Assembly: GCF_001653565.1 (NCBI RefSeq) | Contig: NZ_LYPB01000073.1 | Location: forward strand, 232,896 to 296,895 | Direction: 5' to 3' | From: Paenibacillus oryzisoli | GTDB taxonomy: Bacteria > Bacillota > Bacilli > Paenibacillales > NBRC-103111 | DNA: 64,000 bases | Shown here: in pieces, positions 37,097 through 46,568 of the stretch | How the letters are laid out: every line of letters starts with the position of its first letter | Position numbering within the stretch: position 1 is the first letter of the stretch | Position numbers and translations under genes: made by a program | Notes under the pieces: model-generated | Databases searched by the model: none | The model's input: only the letters and a program-made list of their open reading frames with translations | What the model was told of the DNA's origin: nothing

Positions 37097-37152
37097 CTTG
37101 AGTGGGTGTTTCAACGATTTACCGTGGTACATCGCTGAAACCCCCACTCAAG
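37097..37152 (-). other. Stable hairpin between ilvN and ilvC
   Basis: A long imperfect stem (CTTGAGTGGG..GTTTCA / TGAAAC..CCCACTCAAG) spans 56 bases with no T-run. It is likely an mRNA-processing or stability element. Confidence 0.7.
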
Positions 37153-37198
37153 GAGAAGTTATTGCTGGTAGAACACTTGGTTTTTTGTTAGTAAAAAA

Positions 37199-37687
37199 TT
37201 ATTTAACCGAACCGCGAATCATCGCGGTAACACCCGTACGGGAAAGCTCACGAATGCCATAAGGACGAAGTAATTCGACCATAGCATCTATTTTATCTGA
37301 ATCTCCGACAACTTGCACGATTAATGAAGCTGGGCCAATATCAACGACCGCTGCGCGGAACGTTTCAACGATGCCAAGAATTTCTGGACGCATAATTGGT
37401 TCAGCATTAACTTTAATAAGTGCGAGTTCTCTGGCTACCATTGGGTTGGAGCTCAGATCTACTACCTTGATTACATCAATCAACTTGTACAATTGTTTGG
37501 AGATTTGCTCCAATGTATTGTCATCACCCGTGGTTACGATAACCATCCGGGAAAGTCCGTTTTCCTCGGACTCTCCTACGGTGATGCTTTCAATGTTAAA
37601 GCCGCGGCGCCCAAACAAACCAGAAACACGTTGCAGGACACCAGGCTGATTGTTTACGAGTACGGAAACTGTATGTTTTGTTGTCAT
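37199..37687 (-). CDS. ilvN: Acetolactate synthase small (regulatory) subunit
   Basis: This ACT-domain protein binds valine-type effectors and regulates IlvB. The N-terminal ACT domain has VLVNNQPGVLQRVSGLFGRRG and then NIESITVG; a second ALS_ss_C domain follows. The length of 162 is normal. The ATG overlaps the ilvB stop by four bases, so the subunits are made by coupled translation. Regulation is through the upstream T-box. Confidence 0.96.
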   Translation of the reverse strand: MTTKHTVSVLVNNQPGVLQRVSGLFGRRGFNIESITVGESEENGLSRMVIVTTGDDNTLEQISKQLYKLIDVIKVVDLSSNPMVARELALIKVNAEPIMRPEILGIVETFRAAVVDIGPASLIVQVVGDSDKIDAMVELLRPYGIRELSRTGVTAMIRGSVK

Positions 37688-39429
37688 TCCGAATCCCCCA
37701 TTAACATGTCACTGATTGTATCGCCGGCCTTAACCATTGGGAACACGTTCTCGCCCTTCGGTACGACGAAATCAATAACGACAGGCCCCGGTGTATCGAG
37801 TGCTTCCTGCCATGCTCTTCTCGCTTCTTCTTTCGTCGTTGCACGCAAACCTTTTACGCCGTAAGCTTCTGCAAGCTTAACGAAGTCAGGGCTTCCTGCC
37901 AAGTCAATGTGACTATAGCGATTCTCATAAATAATCTCTTGCCATTGACGAACCATTCCAAGCACTTGGTTGTTGATAATAACAACTTTAACCGGAATGT
38001 TATTGATCGCACAGATCGCAAGCTCTTGCGCACACATCTGAACGCCGCCGTCTCCATTGATGGAAACAACTAGTTTATCTGGGTTCCCCATTTGTGCACC
38101 GATCGCGGATGGGAATCCGAAGCCCATTGTCCCTAGTCCGCCTGATGTTACTAGAGAGCGTGGGTTTTTGAATTTATAGAATTGCGCGGCCCACATTTGA
38201 TGCTGACCAACGTCTGTCGTAATGATCGCTTCACCATTGGTTGTTTCGCTGATCATTTCAACAACGAATTGCGGCTTAAGTTCTGTTTCGGTTTCGCCGT
38301 ATTTAAGCGGGAATTTCACTTTATTCTCTTGCAGCTCAGCGATCCATGCTGCGTTGTTCGCAGGTTTCGCTTTCGTATTGGCATACTCTAGAACGGCTTT
38401 CACATCACCAACACATGGAATATCCGTCTTCACGTTCTTGCCGATTTCAGCCGGATCTACGTCGATATGAGCGATCACTTTTACTTTTGGAGCAAAACCA
38501 TTCAAATTCATCGTCACCCGATCATCGAAACGGGAACCGATCGAAATCAATAGATCTGCATTCTGGATCGCTGTATTTGCGGTATACGTTCCGTGCATCC
38601 CTGGCATACCGAGCCAAAGCTCGTGTGCACTTGGGAAGCCGCTTAAACCGAGCAACGTTGTTGCCACAGGGATCTGTGTTTTATTAACAAATTCAATTAA
38701 TTCTTTGGAAGCATCCGCATAAACAACGCCGCCCCCTGCAATGATGACTGGACGTTCAGCCTCTTCGATGGCTTTGATCAGCTTATCAACTTGCAGCTTA
38801 TTCGGTTGTACCGTAGGGTTGTAACCACGAATGCTTACATCCTTTGCAGGTTTAAATATCGTTTTATGAGCGGAGACATCCTTTGGTATGTCAATGAGAA
38901 CCGGGCCCTTACGTCCTGAGTTCGCAATATGGAATGCTTCGTGAATGATACGCGGCAGGTCATTAACGTCTCTTACCAAATAGCTGTGCTTCGTGATCGG
39001 CATTGTAATACCTGTAATATCAGCCTCTTGGAAAGCATCCGTACCGATGAAGTTCGTTGCCACGTTACCTGTAATAACAACTAGAGGAACAGAATCCATA
39101 TATGCTGTAGCAATACCTGTGACTAAATTCGTAGCCCCCGGTCCGGAAGTTGCGATACATACGCCAACTTTGCCAGTTGAACGAGCGTAGCCATCAGCTG
39201 CATGAATAGCGCCTTGCTCATGTCTAGTCAATAAGTGATTGAAATCATCAAAACCATGCATTGCATCATAGATGTACAATACAGCGCCGCCTGGATATCC
39301 AAAGACGCAGTCCACACCCTCCAGCAATAAGCTTCTTAGCAAAATCTCGGAGCCTGTAATCAGGTCTGGCTGCGTTAGCTTCTCAATTAGTTCTTCTTTA
39401 GAGCGTTTTGGTTCAGTTTGAACATTCAT
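37684..39429 (-). CDS. ilvB: Acetolactate synthase large subunit
   Basis: This thiamine-diphosphate enzyme makes acetolactate or acetohydroxybutyrate, the first shared step of branched-chain synthesis. The conserved Glu is in LTRHEQGAIHAADGYAR, and the ThDP motif is GDGGVQMCAQELAICAINN. The length is 581. A 25-residue N-terminal extension (NVQTEPKRSKEELIEKLTQ) precedes the usual TGSEILLRSLLLEGVD. ATG 39429 follows GAGGAGG. It is the first gene after the T-box leader. Confidence 0.97.
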   Translation of the reverse strand: MNVQTEPKRSKEELIEKLTQPDLITGSEILLRSLLLEGVDCVFGYPGGAVLYIYDAMHGFDDFNHLLTRHEQGAIHAADGYARSTGKVGVCIATSGPGATNLVTGIATAYMDSVPLVVITGNVATNFIGTDAFQEADITGITMPITKHSYLVRDVNDLPRIIHEAFHIANSGRKGPVLIDIPKDVSAHKTIFKPAKDVSIRGYNPTVQPNKLQVDKLIKAIEEAERPVIIAGGGVVYADASKELIEFVNKTQIPVATTLLGLSGFPSAHELWLGMPGMHGTYTANTAIQNADLLISIGSRFDDRVTMNLNGFAPKVKVIAHIDVDPAEIGKNVKTDIPCVGDVKAVLEYANTKAKPANNAAWIAELQENKVKFPLKYGETETELKPQFVVEMISETTNGEAIITTDVGQHQMWAAQFYKFKNPRSLVTSGGLGTMGFGFPSAIGAQMGNPDKLVVSINGDGGVQMCAQELAICAINNIPVKVVIINNQVLGMVRQWQEIIYENRYSHIDLAGSPDFVKLAEAYGVKGLRATTKEEARRAWQEALDTPGPVVIDFVVPKGENVFPMVKAGDTISDMLMGDSE

Positions 39430-39487
39430 TGTGATCCTCCTCTCGAAAAGTCAATTCGTGTCTAAGTCTTACCATGCCATGAAAATA

Positions 39488-39840
39488 AGAAAAACCCCGT
39501 TCATCCCGGACACGCATTACACGTGTTCAACGGGACGAAAGGGGTTTAAGCTTCCGTGGTACCACCCAAATTTGCTATATGCTTCACAGCACATAACCTT
39601 AGCAGGAACGTTCATGAACGAACATTGCCCTCAGCACGATAACGTGTGCTCTTCCGGTTCTCCCTACTGCGTGCAGGCAATCCGCATGTTTCAGGAAAAC
39701 AGCTCCGAGGTGACTTCGTACGTAAGGGATTAAGGCGATGGTTTCAGCAAGTCCAACGCTCTCTGCGCATAAGTGCCCTTATTACTTCTTCCTCTTCATA
39801 GCGATTCATTCGTATGCTTCACCATATCAAATATGATTAA
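39488..39840 (-). promoter_or_regulatory. T-box leader of the ilv operon
   Basis: The minus strand carries the T-box core GGGTGGTACCACG (39555-39567), pairing with a tRNA ending in ACCA, followed by the terminator at 39490-39547. Stem I is recognisable (GAGG/CCTC base and TAAGGG/CCCTTA above it), with AGTA opposite GAA in the specifier loop. The triplet after GAA is GTC (39712-39714), reading as valine. Uncharged matching tRNA would promote antitermination. Confidence 0.93.
39490..39547 (-). terminator. T-box terminator
   Basis: The stem AAACCCC...CGTCCCG / CGGGATGAACGGGGTTT with internal pairing is followed by TTTCTTATTT on the minus strand, just before ilvB. Confidence 0.85.
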
Positions 39841-39845
39841 AGATT

Positions 39846-39874
39846 ATTATATGCATCCCAAAGCCAATAGTCAA
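39846..39874 (-). promoter_or_regulatory. Promoter of the ilv operon
   Basis: The -35 is TTGACT (39869-39874), with a 17-base spacer and a perfect TATAAT (39846-39851). It places the start at the T-box 5' end. Confidence 0.85.
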
Positions 39875-39950
39875 TAGGTAGATCGAATAAAACAATGGAA
39901 AGTGAGAGAAGATAATACCAATTCTATGGAAAGTTCTGAGGAGGCCAACA

Positions 39951-41480
39951 ATGAAGACGTCTCTGCAAGTCCCTTTCCCCATGACAACATCGCTGCAAGA
40001 TAACGTCAAATGGCTTCAAGATCGATTAGGCAAAAGTTCAGATGTGTACTATCGACAACTAGAAATTGGCGTATATCCTGATACGAATAGCGTTGGTTTA
40101 TTTTACATCGATGGACTTGTCCAAAATGATATTCTGAATGAACACGTTTCAAAACCGCTCCTTAGCGCTCATGAGAATGCCTCCTATTGGCAGCAGGATA
40201 TCTGCTTCCATGATTTGTTGTGCCAGGCGATTACCATCAGTGAACTAACCTTGAGCAAGGAAGGAACCGCTGTCCTCACTGCCCTTCTAGGGGGCAATAC
40301 CATCCTGATTGCGGATGGCTATGACGAGGTTATCATCGCCGGCACTTCAGGGTGGGATAAGAGAGCCATTGAAGAACCACAAACCCAAACCGTCGTACGC
40401 GGTCCCAAGGAAAGCTTCACGGAGGATATTCGCACGAATACCTCTTTAATTCGGAGAAAAATTAGATCTCCTGATCTTCGATTCATCTCCTTGTTCATTG
40501 GCCGATATACCCAAACAGAAGTTATCATTTGTTATTTGGAAGGCATTGCCGATGAAAGGGTCCTTCTTGAAGCAACATCGCGATTAGAACGAATTGATAC
40601 GGACAGTATTCTAGAAAGCGGATTTATTGAGGAATATATCGAGGATGTGACCTACTCCCCGTTTCCTACGATCATGAATTCAGAACGTCCTGATGCGGTG
40701 GCCGCAGGTATCCTCGAAGGTCAGATTGCGATCCTTGTCGATGGCACGCCTTTCGTTTTACAAGCGCCCGTTACTTTCTTTAGCTTTTTAAAATCGAGTG
40801 AGGATTACTATCAACGCTTTGATATCGCAACGTTCATTCGGGCTATTCGCTATATTTCCTTTGTCGTCTCGATGCTGCTTCCGTCGCTCTATATCGCAAT
40901 CACGACGTTTCATCAAGAAATGCTGCCAACGACGTTGCTCATCTCCTTGGCCGCACAGCGTGAAGGTGTTCCTTTCCCAGCCTTGCTAGAAGCGCTGCTC
41001 ATGGAAGTCACCTTCGAAGTGCTACGTGAAGCAGGCGTACGTATGCCCAGGGTAATCGGATCCGCCATTTCAATTGTAGGAGCACTTGTACTTGGACAAG
41101 CTTCTGTGCAAGCCGGGTTAGTGTCTGCCGCCATGGTTATCATCGTATCCTTTACAGCGATATCCAACTTCGTCACACCAGCACTGAATATGGCTGTTGC
41201 CGCACGATTAATTCGTTTCGGGTTAATGTTGTTGGCGGGCTCCTTTGGATTATTCGGCATCTTGACTGGTTGTATGGCCATTTTAATTCACTTGGCTTCG
41301 CTGCGTTCCTTTGGTGTTCCTTATTTGACACCTCTGGCACCACTCGCAGTAAGCTCATTCAAAGATACCTTGTTACGGGTTCCGCGTTGGTTAATAGGCT
41401 TACGTCCGTTTACTCGCTCGAACACAACGAGAACAAAGCCCTATGACAAACCCTCTCCGCCTAATAAAGATCGCTTCTAA
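39951..41480 (+). CDS. Spore germination protein GerA/GerKA family (A subunit)
   Basis: This is the A subunit of a nutrient germinant receptor, acting in the spore inner membrane. A hydrophilic N-terminal half (residues 1-290) is followed by about five hydrophobic segments (SFVVSMLLPSLYIAIT onward). The family motif FGVPYLTPLAPLAVSSFKDTL lies near the C-terminus. At 509 residues the length is normal. The A-C-B gene order (GerA, GerC, GerB) is one found in receptor operons. A sporulation-specific promoter is expected but not obvious. The nutrient is unknown. Confidence 0.93.
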   Translation: MKTSLQVPFPMTTSLQDNVKWLQDRLGKSSDVYYRQLEIGVYPDTNSVGLFYIDGLVQNDILNEHVSKPLLSAHENASYWQQDICFHDLLCQAITISELTLSKEGTAVLTALLGGNTILIADGYDEVIIAGTSGWDKRAIEEPQTQTVVRGPKESFTEDIRTNTSLIRRKIRSPDLRFISLFIGRYTQTEVIICYLEGIADERVLLEATSRLERIDTDSILESGFIEEYIEDVTYSPFPTIMNSERPDAVAAGILEGQIAILVDGTPFVLQAPVTFFSFLKSSEDYYQRFDIATFIRAIRYISFVVSMLLPSLYIAITTFHQEMLPTTLLISLAAQREGVPFPALLEALLMEVTFEVLREAGVRMPRVIGSAISIVGALVLGQASVQAGLVSAAMVIIVSFTAISNFVTPALNMAVAARLIRFGLMLLAGSFGLFGILTGCMAILIHLASLRSFGVPYLTPLAPLAVSSFKDTLLRVPRWLIGLRPFTRSNTTRTKPYDKPSPPNKDRF

Positions 41481-41483
41481 GAC

Positions 41484-42737
41484 ATGCTCTCGGAGGATAT
41501 CAACTTGAATCAGAAGTTCAATCGCCACGTACCATGTCTGATGATCCTCAGTTTATGCTGTCTGCTGCTAACAGGCTGCTGGGATCGAAAAGAACTGAAT
41601 CAACTGGCTATTACCTCAGCGACCGCCATCGATTGGGACGGGAAGGTGTGGACCGTGTCTTATCAGGTTGTTATCCCACAATCCATCGCTAACCCGAACA
41701 CGGGAGGGAGCCCTGGGCAGCAAGCGCCCGTCATGGTCTTCTCTACAAGCGGCAGTTCGATCCGAGGGGCTGTCCAGCAATCGAGCTTAGAGATGCCAAG
41801 ATCGCTTTTTTTTGCGCACAATCGTGTGATCGTGATCGGAGAAAATGCCGCTAAAGAAGGCATATCCCAGCTCTTAGATGTTTATTTGCGCAATTCAGAT
41901 TCACGGGAAACTGTTGGTTTATTGATTACGAGCGGTGAAGGAAGAAAGATTCTTGAGCAAATTGTTCCTCTAGAGAAAGTACCAGGCGCCGCCATTAAGA
42001 ACATGATCCATAACGAGGATATGAACGGCTCGAATTTCAAACAAGTTTCCATATATCAACTGATGATGGGGATTGCTAGTGATGCTCCCTACACAATAGT
42101 ACCGGAAATTGTCATTTCAGGTGAAGGCGAGAACAATACGATTGCTACGCTCAAAAAAACGTTCTTTAGCAATAAGCTTAGACTAGGCAGGAGTGCTGTA
42201 TTCAAAAAGGATAAACTAGCGGGATGGTTCACTCCCCATGAAGAATATGGCATGAGTTGGATTCGAAATACAATCAAACGGACAACTTTGTATTTTGGCT
42301 GTACGCCAGGCAGTATGGACGTCAAAGCAGCCCTGAGAGTCGATCGCAGCACAACCAAAATGAAACCTATTCGTACTACCGACGGGCGCTTGATTATGCA
42401 TGTCGACGTAAATACTGTCGGTACCATTAATGAGAATGCCTGCTCGAATGACCTTACACAACCGAAAGACCTGCATGCTTTTGAGCAAGTAGCAGGTGCG
42501 GAAATTACACGTCTTATGACGGAATCCTTTCAGGCAGCTGTGAAAAAAAATCTTGATGTGTTTCATTTCGCAGACACCATTCATAAGCATGATCCTACCT
42601 ATTGGAAACAGATAAAACCGAATTGGGACGAGCACTTCGCACAACTGCAATTCGAATCACACGTAAAGGTAAAAATCGCAAGAATCGGCATGAGCGGCAA
42701 ATCCTTCACGGAAATGACCAAAGATTCAGCTGAGTAA
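41484..42737 (+). CDS. Ger(x)C family spore germination lipoprotein
   Basis: This is the C subunit of the germinant receptor. An N-terminal lipoprotein signal ends at LLLTGC, with the modified Cys near residue 31, followed by WDRKELNQLAI, a hallmark of the family. The rest (417 residues in total) is the soluble GerC fold. The gene starts four bases after the A-subunit stop, indicating coupling. It is anchored on the outer face of the spore inner membrane by analogy with known family members. Confidence 0.93.
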   Translation: MLSEDINLNQKFNRHVPCLMILSLCCLLLTGCWDRKELNQLAITSATAIDWDGKVWTVSYQVVIPQSIANPNTGGSPGQQAPVMVFSTSGSSIRGAVQQSSLEMPRSLFFAHNRVIVIGENAAKEGISQLLDVYLRNSDSRETVGLLITSGEGRKILEQIVPLEKVPGAAIKNMIHNEDMNGSNFKQVSIYQLMMGIASDAPYTIVPEIVISGEGENNTIATLKKTFFSNKLRLGRSAVFKKDKLAGWFTPHEEYGMSWIRNTIKRTTLYFGCTPGSMDVKAALRVDRSTTKMKPIRTTDGRLIMHVDVNTVGTINENACSNDLTQPKDLHAFEQVAGAEITRLMTESFQAAVKKNLDVFHFADTIHKHDPTYWKQIKPNWDEHFAQLQFESHVKVKIARIGMSGKSFTEMTKDSAE

Positions 42738-42765
42738 TCCGTTATATGAGGAGGAACCGAGGGAC

Positions 42766-43869
42766 ATGGAAGATCGCATTACGAACTATCAACTCGTTGT
42801 TATGATCATCCTTTTCGAAATCGGGAGCACCCCCCTGTTCGCACTAGGGGGCGGTGCGAAGCAGGATTCTTGGCTTGCCATGTTGGCAGCAGCTTTAGCT
42901 GGATTCTTCTTATTGCTCATGTGCGTAACCCTACAACGACGTGTTCCAGAGCAGGACTTGATCGGGCTCCTTCGGATCTGTTTTGGCAAAATTGCCGGCA
43001 GCATCCTCGGGGTTCTCTTTGCAATTTATTTTGCCTATGAGTCCATGAGAAACGTCCGTGATTTCGGAGAAATCACGAACTTAACCCTACTGAACACCAC
43101 GCCAAAATACATTACCATGTTCATCATCCTATTATTAGCTTCCTATGCCATCTTGATGGGAGTCGATACCTTATTTCGGGTAACAGAAGCGCTGCTGCCA
43201 GTCATCGCGATCAGTTATGGTTTGCTTATTTTCCTCATATGTATCGCTGATTTAATCCACTTCGATAATTTGTTGCCCATCCTAGAGAATGGCTTTAAAC
43301 CCGTCCTTCGTGCAGCTTTTCCAGATATGGTCTCTTTCCCTTTCGGACAAACCATTATTTTCTTCATGATTTGGCATATGCTGCCTGAGCAAAAAAAGGT
43401 AAAAAAACTGAGTCTTACGGCATACACCATCGTCTCTCTCTTCTTAATCATCATGAATAGCATCAACATTACCGTACTCGGTACTACACTAGCTGATAAC
43501 AGCACGCTACCCTTCCTGCAAACTGTCCAGCTTATTGAGGTTGGCGATATCTTCGAGCGGCTAGATGTTCTCGTCACGTTACTGCTCTTTCTAGGCTTAT
43601 TCGTCAAAATGACAACCTTTTTCTGGGGAGCTGTTTATGCTTTCGCTCATATTTTCCCTTCCTTGCGAAAAGCCACCTGGCTCGTTATCGTGGGCAGCTT
43701 GATCTTTGCCTCTTCATTTCTTGAACCTAACTACTCGGTACACGTTTGGCTAGGGCTTAAGTTTAGTGTGAAGCTATACCCACTTTTTCAAGTGGTCATC
43801 CCCCTCTTCATGTTCATCGTGATACGATTTCGGAAACTCCCGTCTCCTCAAGCTTCATCAGACATCTGA
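42766..43869 (+). CDS. Spore germination permease (GerB/GerAB family)
   Basis: This is the B subunit of the germinant receptor, an amino-acid-permease-like protein of 367 residues with about ten hydrophobic segments. The N-terminal ITNYQLVVMIILFEIGSTPLF motif is shown here in part (ITNYQLVVMIILFEIG) and is typical. It should form the germinant-sensing channel. It is last in the operon, 28 bases after the C subunit, and is followed by a bidirectional terminator. Confidence 0.93.
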   Translation: MEDRITNYQLVVMIILFEIGSTPLFALGGGAKQDSWLAMLAAALAGFFLLLMCVTLQRRVPEQDLIGLLRICFGKIAGSILGVLFAIYFAYESMRNVRDFGEITNLTLLNTTPKYITMFIILLLASYAILMGVDTLFRVTEALLPVIAISYGLLIFLICIADLIHFDNLLPILENGFKPVLRAAFPDMVSFPFGQTIIFFMIWHMLPEQKKVKKLSLTAYTIVSLFLIIMNSINITVLGTTLADNSTLPFLQTVQLIEVGDIFERLDVLVTLLLFLGLFVKMTTFFWGAVYAFAHIFPSLRKATWLVIVGSLIFASSFLEPNYSVHVWLGLKFSVKLYPLFQVVIPLFMFIVIRFRKLPSPQASSDI

Positions 43870-43899
43870 GCTCGTTCCTACGGCAATTCCGCATGATAC

Positions 43900-43941
43900 A
43901 ACAAAAAGAGCCTGCCCCCTAATGGGGACAAGCTCTTAAAC
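43900..43941. terminator. Bidirectional terminator between ger operon and rplT
   Basis: The stem AAGAGC.TG.CCCC / GGGG.CA.GCTCTT has T-runs on both sides, with TTTTTG on the minus strand. Confidence 0.85.
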
Positions 43942-43953
43942 GTATCGTATCGC

Positions 43954-44313
43954 TTACGCGTTTACTTTCGCTTTTGCAGCTGTTGCCAAATCGTTGAACG
44001 CTTTGGAATCATTCACAGCTAGGTCAGCCAAGATTTTACGGTTAACTTCGATACCAGCCAATTTAAGGCCGTGCATCAATTTGCTGTAGCTCAAGCCGTT
44101 TTGACGAGCGCCTGCATTGATACGAGTAATCCAAAGTCTACGGAAGTTACGTTTTGTTTGACGACGGTCACGGTATGCATATACCAATGACTTCATTACT
44201 TGCTCTTTAGCTGTTTTAAATAAACGGTGTTTGGAACCGAAATAACCTTTTGCTAATTTCAAAATTTTCTTACGACGGTGAGCGCGAATAAATCCGCCCT
44301 TGACTCTTGCCAT
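43954..44313 (-). CDS. rplT: 50S ribosomal protein L20
   Basis: L20 is an essential early-assembly protein of the large subunit, and in Bacillus it represses its own operon by binding the infC leader. The 119-residue product has the full family sequence, starting [20 protein letters not shown] and containing [19 protein letters not shown] 44313 follows AGGAGGT. It is last in infC-rpmI-rplT. Confidence 0.98.
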   Translation of the reverse strand: MARVKGGFIRAHRRKKILKLAKGYFGSKHRLFKTAKEQVMKSLVYAYRDRRQTKRNFRRLWITRINAGARQNGLSYSKLMHGLKLAGIEVNRKILADLAVNDSKAFNDLATAAKAKVNA

Positions 44314-44369
44314 TGTGAACTACCTCCTGGGATATATAAATGATGTTCCGTGTTTAAGCTGAATAACGA

Positions 44370-44573
44370 TTAACCTTTGATAAGGGACAATTGTTGTTGC
44401 AGACGACGTACATCGCCAGGAGCCATGACTGGGTTCGTGGACAATACGCGTTTTTGCTTGGATGATTTACCAGAAAGCAAGTGGTTCTTACCTTGTTTGT
44501 ATCTCATCACTTTGCCTGTGCCAGTGATTTTGAAACGGCCTTTCAGGCTGCTGTGTGTTTTCATTTTCGGCAT
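44370..44573 (-). CDS. rpmI: 50S ribosomal protein L35
   Basis: This small, basic ribosomal protein (67 residues) has the family start MPKMKTHSSLKGRFKITG and the KVMRYKQGKNHLLSGKSSKQ segment. ATG 44573 follows AGGAGGAAC. It sits between infC and rplT in the conserved order. Confidence 0.98.
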   Translation of the reverse strand: MPKMKTHSSLKGRFKITGTGKVMRYKQGKNHLLSGKSSKQKRVLSTNPVMAPGDVRRLQQQLSLIKG

Positions 44574-44604
44574 GTTGTTGTTCCTCCTAATTTAGTATAC
44601 TCGC

Positions 44605-45120
44605 CTAAGTTGTCGCTTTTGGCGTTAAGATCATGATCATGCTTCTTCCCTCAAGCTTAGGAGCACGCTCCTGTGAGGAGATTTCAGCAGTCTCTGTAGC
44701 AAGGCGCTCAAGCACTTTGCGACCAATCTCCGAATGCGCAATCTCACGACCACGGAAACGAACGCTAGCTTTGACTTTATCGCCTTCACCAAGAAACTTA
44801 ACTGCGTTGCGAAGCTTCGTTTGGAAGTCATGTTCATCAATCGTCGCACTCAGGCGAATTTCCTTGATATCCACAATCTTCTGATTCTTACGAGCTTCTT
44901 TTTCTTTCTTCTGTGTTTCATAACGGAACTTGCCGTAATCCATAATGCGGCAGACAGGCGGCTTCGCCGTCGGTGCAACGTTTACTAAATCAAGGTTCGC
45001 GTCAAGTGCAATTTGAAGAGCTTCGCGAATTGGTGTAATACCAAGTTGTTCTCCATCCGCCCCGATAAGGCGTACTTCCTTCACACGAATCTCGTCATTA
45101 ATCATATGGTCTTTGCTAAT
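44605..45120 (-). CDS. infC: Translation initiation factor IF-3, ATT start
   Basis: IF-3 prevents premature subunit joining and checks start codons. The frame runs upstream to 45264, but the real start is the rare ATT at 45118-45120: GGAGGTG lies seven bases before it, and the product [21 protein letters not shown] matches family N-termini. The 171-residue length is normal. ATT starts in infC are known to allow IF-3 autoregulation through its own discrimination against rare starts. An attenuator leader lies upstream. Confidence 0.95.
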   Translation of the reverse strand: MSKDHMINDEIRVKEVRLIGADGEQLGITPIREALQIALDANLDLVNVAPTAKPPVCRIMDYGKFRYETQKKEKEARKNQKIVDIKEIRLSATIDEHDFQTKLRNAVKFLGEGDKVKASVRFRGREIAHSEIGRKVLERLATETAEISSQERAPKLEGRSMIMILTPKATT

Positions 45121-45154
45121 CGTGTTCCACCTCCATAAAGTATGTAACTCTCTT

Positions 45155-45300
45155 CCAAATATAAAAAAGATGCGGGCACAGTGGGCCCACATCTTCATCA
45201 ATAACAGGTTTAAGACAAACCTATTGAATGTACATGATGATTCATTCAAACCAGCCAACGCCAACGTTAGTCAGGTGAGAAGCGGGCGCTTCTGCTTTAC
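45155..45300 (-). promoter_or_regulatory. infC leader (L20-type autoregulatory leader)
   Basis: The ~180-base leader has several paired segments (GAAGCG / CGCTTC type, AATAGGTTTG / AAACCTGTT) and ends in a strong terminator (45160-45195). Its position before infC-rpmI-rplT matches the L20 leader of Firmicutes, which lets L20 stop its own synthesis. Confidence 0.8.
45160..45196 (-). terminator. Attenuator terminator in the infC leader
   Basis: The stem AAGATG.GGGC / GCCC.CATCTT is followed by TTTTAT on the minus strand. Confidence 0.85.
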
Positions 45301-45307
45301 TCGAAAT

Positions 45308-45336
45308 ATAATATCATCTCATTCTAGAAAAGTCAA
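45308..45336 (-). promoter_or_regulatory. Promoter of infC-rpmI-rplT
   Basis: TTGACT (45331-45336), a 17-base spacer and TATTAT (45308-45313) form a strong promoter. The -35 contains the stop codon of the upstream glycosyltransferase gene. Confidence 0.85.
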
Positions 45337-46568
45337 CTCACTTGTTTACTTTTCATTTCATCCAATCGAATAACACGTGTATGTTCTGTGTGGCTCCATT
45401 GCTTGTTGTTTTGCGTGAAGAACGCATAGAACGTAATTGGCCACCAAGACAGCATGAAAATCGGGTAAAGCAGCAAGTACTTATAAGTCTTTTTGTTTGC
45501 CTTTTCAACTAACATCGCCATCGGAAGCAGCACATAGATCGCCAAGCTGATTGAATTGATCAGCACAGGGTTGACATGAACCAGTGCTGAATTAGCTGTG
45601 CCGTGATCAGTCATGGATTGAATCCACAGCATAACCGTTAGGATGGCACCGAAGAAGAAGTTGTATACATTCGCCGAATAGATCGCCGCGTCAATTTTCA
45701 CCCAGCTGCCCGTCTTAATGCCTTGCCACAGCAATGGGAAGAAGAAACGCTTCGCCACTTCAAAGTGACCTTGCATCCAACGCAGACGCTGCTTAGCAGA
45801 AGCACTGAACGTTAACGGTTTTTCATCATAGACACGCGTATCGTAGTTATACGTAGGTTTAATCCCCATTTGCACACACATCATGGAGAATTCAAGATCC
45901 TCAACCAAGCTTGTAGCCCGCCAGCCAACTTGCTTTAACAGCGCGGAGTCAAAGCACATGCCCGTCCCGCCAAGGTAATTGGCAAGCCCTAGATTGGAAC
46001 GCGGCGTTTGGACAAAACGGTTCGCATAGAAGAACGAGATCGCAAACGAACCTGTGATCCATGAATCATTCGGATTTTTGGTATCTAGATAAGCTTGAAT
46101 CACGCGTGAACCTGAACACAGATCATTGTTCATGTGAATCAAATAATCTGGACTAACGAGGTTATCCGCATCAAACATCACGATTCCATCGTACTGACGC
46201 TCACGCTTCCATAACTCTTTGAGCATCCATTCAATCGCATACCCTTTACCTCTCAGGTTCGGGTTATGCCGTTCCATCGCATACACCCCGTGGTGCCTAG
46301 CAATGTCAGCCGTGTTATCCGTACAGTTATCGCAAATCACGAAGATGTCATACATCTCTCTCGGATAATCCAACGTCTTCAGATTCTCAATCAAAGCCCC
46401 GACAACCTGTTCCTCATTATGAGCAGCAACCAATACAGCAAACGATTTCTGTGGAGCAAACATCTTTTTGTTCTTGGGACGATACCAACCAAAAAACGTT
46501 AAAAACAACTGATACGCACCGATCAATGCCAAGAAAACCTGAACGGTAAGCATAATCTTGTCTAGCAT
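45333..46568 (-). CDS. Family 2 glycosyltransferase, membrane-bound
   Basis: This processive-type GT2 enzyme probably builds an exported polysaccharide. A signal-anchor helix (residues 4-24) is followed by the catalytic domain with VLVAAHNEEQVVG, the metal motif MFDADN, the acid LVEDLEF and the QRLRWMQGH (QxxRW) motif that marks processive synthases. Two to four helices follow near the C-terminus. The length is 411. The sugar donor is unknown, and no secretion partner genes are adjacent. Its stop codon lies inside the infC promoter. Confidence 0.9.
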   Translation of the reverse strand: MLDKIMLTVQVFLALIGAYQLFLTFFGWYRPKNKKMFAPQKSFAVLVAAHNEEQVVGALIENLKTLDYPREMYDIFVICDNCTDNTADIARHHGVYAMERHNPNLRGKGYAIEWMLKELWKRERQYDGIVMFDADNLVSPDYLIHMNNDLCSGSRVIQAYLDTKNPNDSWITGSFAISFFYANRFVQTPRSNLGLANYLGGTGMCFDSALLKQVGWRATSLVEDLEFSMMCVQMGIKPTYNYDTRVYDEKPLTFSASAKQRLRWMQGHFEVAKRFFFPLLWQGIKTGSWVKIDAAIYSANVYNFFFGAILTVMLWIQSMTDHGTANSALVHVNPVLINSISLAIYVLLPMAMLVEKANKKTYKYLLLYPIFMLSWWPITFYAFFTQNNKQWSHTEHTRVIRLDEMKSKQVS

